A program made the translations under genes and the position numbers. The notes beneath the pieces were generated by a model. The model saw only the letters and a program-made list of their open reading frames with translations, did not search any database and was not told the DNA's origin. From Conidiobolus incongruus B7586 (Eukaryota > Entomophthoromycota > Entomophthoromycetes > Entomophthorales > Conidiobolaceae), in contig JNEM01009178.1 of the NCBI GenBank assembly GCA_000697335.1, forward strand, positions 1 to 12,389: a DNA stretch of 12,389 nucleotides, given 5' to 3'. Positions within the stretch are counted from its first letter, which is position 1, and each line of letters begins with the position of its first letter. This document shows positions 7,811 through 12,389 of this stretch, one piece after another.

Positions 7811-7870
7811 AAGTATATATAAATATTAATAATGTAATTATTTGGTCTATTAACCTAATAATTATTGAAG
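7809..7870 (+). promoter_or_regulatory. splice donor plus branch-site motif at the 3' edge of the RNA-like island
   Basis: GTAAGTATAT at 7809 fits the donors of this window. CTATTAAC at 7847-7854 is identical to the branch-site string in intron 7 of the vip1-like gene, and an AG at 7869-7870 would close a 62-nt intron. The acceptor context (GAAG) is poorer than the TAG/CAG used by the nine introns of the two RRM genes. Either a real intron, a splicing-dependent 3' end, or chance. Confidence 0.4.
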
Positions 7871-8091
7871 TAATTTTCATAATTTATGAACATCCAATTT
7901 TGTAATTTGGTTGGTTAAGATGAAAAGAACAAATATGATAAAAAAATTGAACATTAATCATATTGTTGGATGTTAATGTAAATGATATATATAATAATAT
8001 TATAAATTATATCTTTACCAATATTAAATCGTTATTGTTAATGAATGTATGAAAATATTAAAATGTAGAAAAAGATATTTTACGATATTGG
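7811..8091. other. AT-rich spacer between the RNA-like island and tRNA-Asp
   Basis: Apart from the possible intron at its left edge, I see nothing supportable here. It has low GC, no long frame and no strong inverted repeat. Confidence 0.6.
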
Positions 8092-8095
8092 AAAA
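8092..8095 (-). terminator. Pol III TTTT terminator of the second tRNA-Asp
   Basis: On the minus strand, TTTT follows the discriminator G directly. This is the usual minimal Pol III stop signal. Confidence 0.75.
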
Positions 8096-8167
8096 CTCTC
8101 CGACTGGGAATTGAACCCAGGTCACCCGCGTGACAGGCGGGTATACTCACCACTATACTATCGAAGA
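8096..8167 (-). tRNA. tRNA-Asp-GTC: tRNA-Asp, anticodon GTC (second copy)
   Basis: An intact 72-nt cloverleaf on the minus strand, running from 8167 to 8096. It has the same acceptor, anticodon (GTC at 8134-8132) and T arms as the copy at 1165-1236. The only difference is base 26 (8142), which is A here and C there. Position 26 sits between the D and anticodon stems, and its identity can affect base modification and stacking, so both copies look functional. Flanks of the two copies are not similar beyond a few bases, so this is an old dispersed pair and not a recent segmental duplication. Confidence 0.98.
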
Positions 8168-8770
8168 TTAATCGATAATTTCACTTATTATATATGTCAA
8201 AAGATTTTGGATTTCATTTGTTAAATTTATATTACTTTAAATCTAACCTCATTACTCACTTACTTAAACTCATCATTAATTCTTTAAATCATAATTAACA
8301 ATTACTAACTAGGATATTTTTATGAGTAAATGATAAAATGGCTAATCTTTAACATCAATACCAAATTAATATTAATAAAATTTTGATTATTTTTATTTTG
8401 ATTTCTTCAAGAAATTTGTGTTTCACAAAAAATTGAAACTGTTTTGCCTGGAATTATTGGCAATTTTTGGAGTGAAATTGTGGAGAGGTAAATATTAGAT
8501 TAGAATTATTAGAGGAGGGAGTCTCGGACTCCAATTAAGTGACTGGAAGGAATAAAAGTACAATTTTAGAAATTAAGATGGATGGATGGATAGTTAAAAC
8601 GAAGGACTGAGATGGAATTGGAGGTCAATGCAGATATTGAAATTCAAGGGATAGTTAATATTATAATTAATTAATCCGATGAATATGGATATCTACTAAT
8701 ATTGACAAAGAGATCATAATAATACATGTTGAAGGATATTAAGTGTGATGGAAAATGAGAATTTTACCAA
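8168..8770. other. spacer with simple repeats, 3' flank of the small zinc-type gene
   Basis: No coding frame is supported. From about 8460 the plus strand is purine-rich. It contains a hairpin GGAGTC-TCG-GACTCC at 8518-8532 and a short GATG repeat (3.75 copies, 8577-8591). The right end should hold the 3' UTR of the minus-strand gene that stops at 8771. An imperfect hairpin (TTTGTG-TTT-CACAAA) lies around 8415-8429. Confidence 0.6.
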
Positions 8771-9139
8771 TTAATCCGAATGAGCTTCAATTGCAAAATA
8801 GGGCAAATCTGTCATTTGAACCATTCCAATCTTGCAATTGGGCGAGGATTGGGGAAGTGAATCATCGTTGAATTCCATAGAACAGTACACGCAGAACCCA
8901 TCTTCGTGCGTCGTGGCGAATGAGTGAATGGGGCATTTGTTCATCTGAGTGGTAGACCCCTTGTGGAAGATGTTTAGCAATCGAGAAACTGTGCCTAAAA
9001 TATTTGTGGGACTTTTGGATATGAATGAGTGGCTGATGGATCTTTGTCTTGGTATGAAAATTGGCTCTGGTGATGTCTGTTTGTCTAGATCAATACTCGT
9101 TCTGGATTTTGTAATAACCGGATTTGATAACAGTGACAT
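8771..9139 (-). CDS. small hypothetical protein with C-x2-H / C-x2-C metal-binding pattern
   Basis: An uninterrupted frame of 122 residues from ATG 9139 to TAA 8771. I do not recognise a family. The N-terminal 60 residues are Ser/Thr-, Pro- and basic-rich, probably disordered, with RQRSIS (31-36), a basophilic-kinase or 14-3-3-type site by consensus. A metal-site pattern follows: C69-P-I-H72, ten residues, C83-V-Y-C86, within CPIHSF...GFCVYC. Spacing C-x2-H-x10-C-x2-C would suit one zinc ion. An acidic 'EFNDDS' segment (89-94) leads to a hydrophobic end. Mixed base composition, richer in GC than both flanks, and a motif of spaced Cys/His speak for a real gene. A 72-codon frame on the opposite strand (8949-9167) is its shadow. 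No intron is needed. An upstream exon cannot be excluded, because 9140-9180 stays AT-rich without a clear start context. Confidence 0.65.
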   Translation of the reverse strand: MSLLSNPVITKSRTSIDLDKQTSPEPIFIPRQRSISHSFISKSPTNILGTVSRLLNIFHKGSTTQMNKCPIHSFATTHEDGFCVYCSMEFNDDSLPQSSPNCKIGMVQMTDLPYFAIEAHSD

Positions 9140-9860
9140 GAGTTGGGAAGAAGTTAAGGATGAATGAATTTTTAATAGTTTAATTGAATGAATTGTTTGG
9201 TTTGAAGAGTTACTTTCAAATCAAAGTAAATTGAAAAGTTTGAATAGCGGTAAATAACTTTGAATTTATAAATGAACTGAATTCTTTTTCGAGGGGAATC
9301 CTTAAGGGTATTTATACCCAAAATCCATATTAATATCCAATAGATTAAATTACCAAAATTAGAATTAGATCCAATAAAGTTCAATAAATTAAGGATTTTA
9401 ACATTTCTATTCGATTGCTTAAATTAATTGGGAAGATTATTGCCCATTAGCCATTTAGATTCCTAATTCGGCAACTATAGAATTACAAAAATTACAATTA
9501 CTCAATTTAACAAATCAAAAGATTGCGGAAATTAGTGAAATCTTTACGAATCAACTTTCTGACACAAGTGTACTAAGCCATTCCCTCCTTTTTTTATTGA
9601 CTCAATTTGAAATTTTTTATAAACTCCTTTTTTTATTTAAATAAACTAAACCAGTAAATTAAATACAGTAATAATTCACTCCAAATTTATAATATCCCAA
9701 TCTCAATAAATTAATTTGCATTTAACATTCTAGCTTATTCATTCATATGATCTTTTTTATTCAACCTAAATTATTTTCATTTAAATTTATTATTAAGGAT
9801 ATTAATAATAATATAGATTTAATAAAATTGATGATTTCATATCTTGAACAATTCATATTA

Positions 9861-9889
9861 TAAACCAAAGTTGCCCAACTTTTGGCTTA
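9861..9889. repeat. quasi-palindrome in the gene desert
   Basis: CCAAAGTT (9865-9872) pairs with AACTTTTGG (9877-9885) with one bulged base, and TAA/TTA extend the ends. This gives a stem of about 8 bp in otherwise unstructured A/T sequence. It may be a protein-binding dyad or a small hairpin. Function unknown. Confidence 0.6.
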
Positions 9890-11735
9890 TATTATTATTT
9901 AATCGAACTTTGTTAGATTTCATTTAATCGCCAATCTCAAGTTAATCTCTTTGAAGCTAGACTATTTAAGTAATTCTTAAAGGCTCTAGAATAGAGATAC
10001 TGAGAAAAAGATAAATTAATAATATGTAATCAAAACTAAAATTAATTATGATATAAATCAATGATTAATTTAAATTTTAATCATATTGCATCTTACTATG
10101 TATAGTTAACTTATAATATTATGTTGATTTTTAGTAATAGAATAAATTGCGTATTTTATTAAAGATTAGTATAAGTGATCAAATTGATATTAAAATGTTT
10201 TATAAAATTCTTTAAAATTAAACCAATAGTATAAAAAATTTTGAATAAGGAAATATTGATATTGAATGTTAAATCATTGAATTTAACTCCGAATTCTTTG
10301 GTACTTTTAAATAATACTCAAAATCGCTTATTCAAAATATCCTTAATTCTGATTTAAACTTTCCAATGATACTCAAAATATTTGTGAACAAATTTTTATG
10401 ATTTAGATTATTAGTAAATATTTTATTTATAGAGAGGTTGGTCATATGTGAATTTGAATTATTAGCATTTTTATACTTGGCGATTTTTGATTTCTTTTGT
10501 ATTTTTATTACTATAATTAGTTATTTGAAAATGCCAAATATGTTAATCATATCAAAATATAGCATAATTCGACAAATTGAATATTATAATCATAATAATC
10601 GGAAAAAGATTAAATATATAATATTAACACATAATAGATATAAATTTGCTGCTATTTCAATAAAATCTTTTAATAATTTAACTTATCAATAAAAATTTTA
10701 AAGCTGAAAAATTCATCAAATTTTTAACAATTTAACAAATAATTTGCAATATTGCCAAATTAAGAACATGTCATTAATTATTGATATTTATATCCTAATA
10801 TTAACTCAATACAATTTCTAATTTTATCAAACTAATATTTACATTAACAATATCATAATTCAGTCAAATTTCCAATTTTGCAATCTAGCATCATTCTTCA
10901 TTTTACAAATTATTAATAATCAATACCCAAGGATTTTCACATATCACCAAACCATCTATTTTTATAACTAGCAAAATTGAAGATCATTTGAATTCTTTTA
11001 AGGTATGAAATCACAATGTTTATATTATTAGTAGATTCTAATTACCTAATCAGACAGACTAATGTAAAGATATTTTTTGAAATTTGGAGTTTATTATTAA
11101 TTTTCTCTTGGCAGAACTGTATTATCAAAATTACAAATTGATTAAAGTTTATAATATATATTATCATTTCATTAAAAGGATTATTTGAGCAATGATGAAT
11201 TTGCGCCACTTTGGCGTATATTATCTATTACAAGTACCAATTTCAGAACTAATACAATATGGAATTGAATTAAAAAGTTGAAAATTTAGAAATGATAATA
11301 TTTATATTAAATCTTAAATCATTTCATATCAATTTGGATCAGAATTTAAAATTTTATGAATTTTGTTATATGATTGACAGCTTTTCAAAATTTTGTAAAA
11401 AATTTAATCTTGTAATATTAGATTAGAGTTGTGGTGATTGCTTCTATTACATGGATATTTATCCTTCGGGGCTAACACAATTTGAAGTTAATATCATTTA
11501 CATTACAATATAGTTTACCATTCAGGAAATTGTAATTTTTTGTGAACTACATTTAATGTTTTATTGATTACGCATTTCGGACCTTAAAATCAAAATAGAC
11601 TAGTTATATGGTTTACTAATCTTTAATACAGCCGATATATTTTTCAGCCTTATTCCAAAAAATATTTTTAATACCTGTCTATATTTATAATATCTAATAT
11701 CAAAAAGTAGGTTTAAAATAATTCATTTTTAACAC

Positions 11736-11767
11736 ATTTCCAAATTTCCAAATTTCCAAATTCTCAA
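11736..11767. repeat. 8-bp tandem repeat, ATTTCCAA
   Basis: Three exact copies of ATTTCCAA (11736-11759) are followed by one variant copy, ATTCTCAA (11760-11767). This is a short microsatellite-like array, too small to be a centromeric or telomeric satellite. Confidence 0.85.
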
Positions 11768-12389
11768 ATATTAAAATTTAATGTTAAATAAAGTTAAATT
11801 AACATTGTGTTTTAATTATTGGATAAAATTACCGATTGTTCATTCAATTTTACAATTGACTCATTACTATGGATAATGTAATGTTAAAGAATCATTCAAA
11901 ATTTAGCAATTTATCAGCTATTAAAATTATCATATTCTAATCAAAATTTATTAGGTAATAGTTTAAATGTTAAAAACCACAAAAAACTATAATCTAATGG
12001 TTTTAAAAGTGTGATTTACAAGACCTATTATTCCTTTGACCAAGCATATAATTTTACTGAAATTATTCATGATATCAAATCATAATAAATTATCTTTCAA
12101 AATTTCTTTATAAATTGAATTTAAAAAAATTATTGGTTTAATTTGATATTAATAATTTCAAAAACTATAAATAAATATTAGATTAAAATTATTTATAAAT
12201 TTATTAATTAATAAAATTTTAAATAACAAATTCTGATTATTTAAAAAATATTTAATTAATTTAATATTAAAAAGCTAATATATATTTTTTTACAAATTAA
12301 AATCTAAATCCAAAAATTTTAAATAAAGATCATATTCATTTGGTTTTTATTTTATTGATATAATTATAAAAAACATCTAATGTAATGTT

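Larger units (their letters stand above)
9140..12389. other. 3.2-kb AT-rich gene desert
   Basis: No convincing gene. Two frames of 70 and 84 codons (9172-9384 minus, 10438-10692 plus) consist mostly of Ile/Asn/Lys/Tyr/Phe as expected from A/T-rich noise, and no domain is visible. Small landmarks are a quasi-palindrome at 9861-9889, a GC hairpin CGCCA-CTT-TGGCG at 11204-11216, and an ATTCC-type tandem repeat at 11736-11767. I see no tRNA, transposon ends or centromere-like satellite. Confidence 0.6.

Noticed and set aside
7809-7821. Minus-strand ATACTTACC at the island edge, like the 5' end of U1 snRNA
   Set aside because: U1 continues CTG, while here the string continues AG. The U1 loop I motif (GATCACGAAG) and a matching Sm site are missing. 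It is better read as a plus-strand splice donor.
7847-7858. TTAACCTAA as a possible telomerase template (complement of TTAGG repeats)
   Set aside because: Only eight or nine bases, they overlap the branch-site-like string, and fungi of this sort usually carry TTAGGG. Treated as coincidence.
8949-9167. Plus-strand frame of 72 codons opposite the zinc-type gene
   Set aside because: The minus-strand frame is longer and has the Cys/His pattern. This frame has no recognisable feature.
9172-9384. Minus-strand frame of 70 codons
   Set aside because: Ile/Asn/Tyr/Lys-rich translation of A/T-rich DNA with no motif.
10438-10692. Plus-strand frame of 84 codons with a hydrophobic first half
   Set aside because: The composition matches random A/T-rich sequence. 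The apparent membrane segment is what poly-Phe/Ile/Leu noise gives, and there is no GC rise at its borders.
11203-11217. GCGCCACTTTGGCGT as a structured RNA or tRNA fragment
   Set aside because: Only a single 5-bp stem with no second arm or conserved loop nearby. Kept as a minor landmark.

Overview
The window reads as nuclear DNA from a very AT-rich fungus. The support is: spliceosomal introns of about 50 nt with GTAA donors, TACTAAY-like branch sites and TAG/CAG acceptors; a vip1-type RRM protein, a family I know from fungi; an RBM42-type RRM protein; a mitochondrial MidA/NDUFAF7-family methyltransferase; and eukaryotic tRNA-Asp genes. Base composition, tiny introns and long empty spacers would suit an early-diverging fungus such as a Conidiobolus-like Entomophthoromycota. 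That placement is inference only. I see no transposon, virus relic, CRISPR array or bacterial-type operon.

Layout. Bases 1-381 (+) carry the 3' end of a small protein gene that may have a Tubby/LURP-one-like fold. A tRNA-Asp(GTC) lies at 1165-1236 (+). An intronless mitochondrial methyltransferase occupies 1929-3299 (+) and converges on a two-exon RBM42-like gene at 3678-4379 (-). A perfect 22-bp inverted repeat stands alone at 5299-5346. A nine-exon vip1-like gene spans 5506-6875 (-); its 320-residue product was assembled here by hand across eight small introns. A GC-rich (about 40%), hairpin-rich island at about 7491-7810, in flanks that fall to 12% GC, is probably an unrecognised structured RNA gene. 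A second tRNA-Asp(GTC) lies at 8096-8167 (-), one base different from the first. A small intronless gene at 8771-9139 (-) encodes an unknown protein with a C-x2-H/C-x2-C metal-binding pattern. From 9140 to the end is more than 3 kb of AT-rich DNA with no gene I can support.

The genes are ordinary monocistronic units without an evident shared pathway. Two are RRM proteins lying in tandem on the minus strand (vip1-like, then RBM42-like). The RBM42 family belongs to pre-mRNA splicing complexes, and the methyltransferase belongs to mitochondria. The most rewarding region is 7491-7870, where RNA-like structure, splice-site sequences on one strand and Pol III-like signals on the other coincide without a protein-coding explanation.
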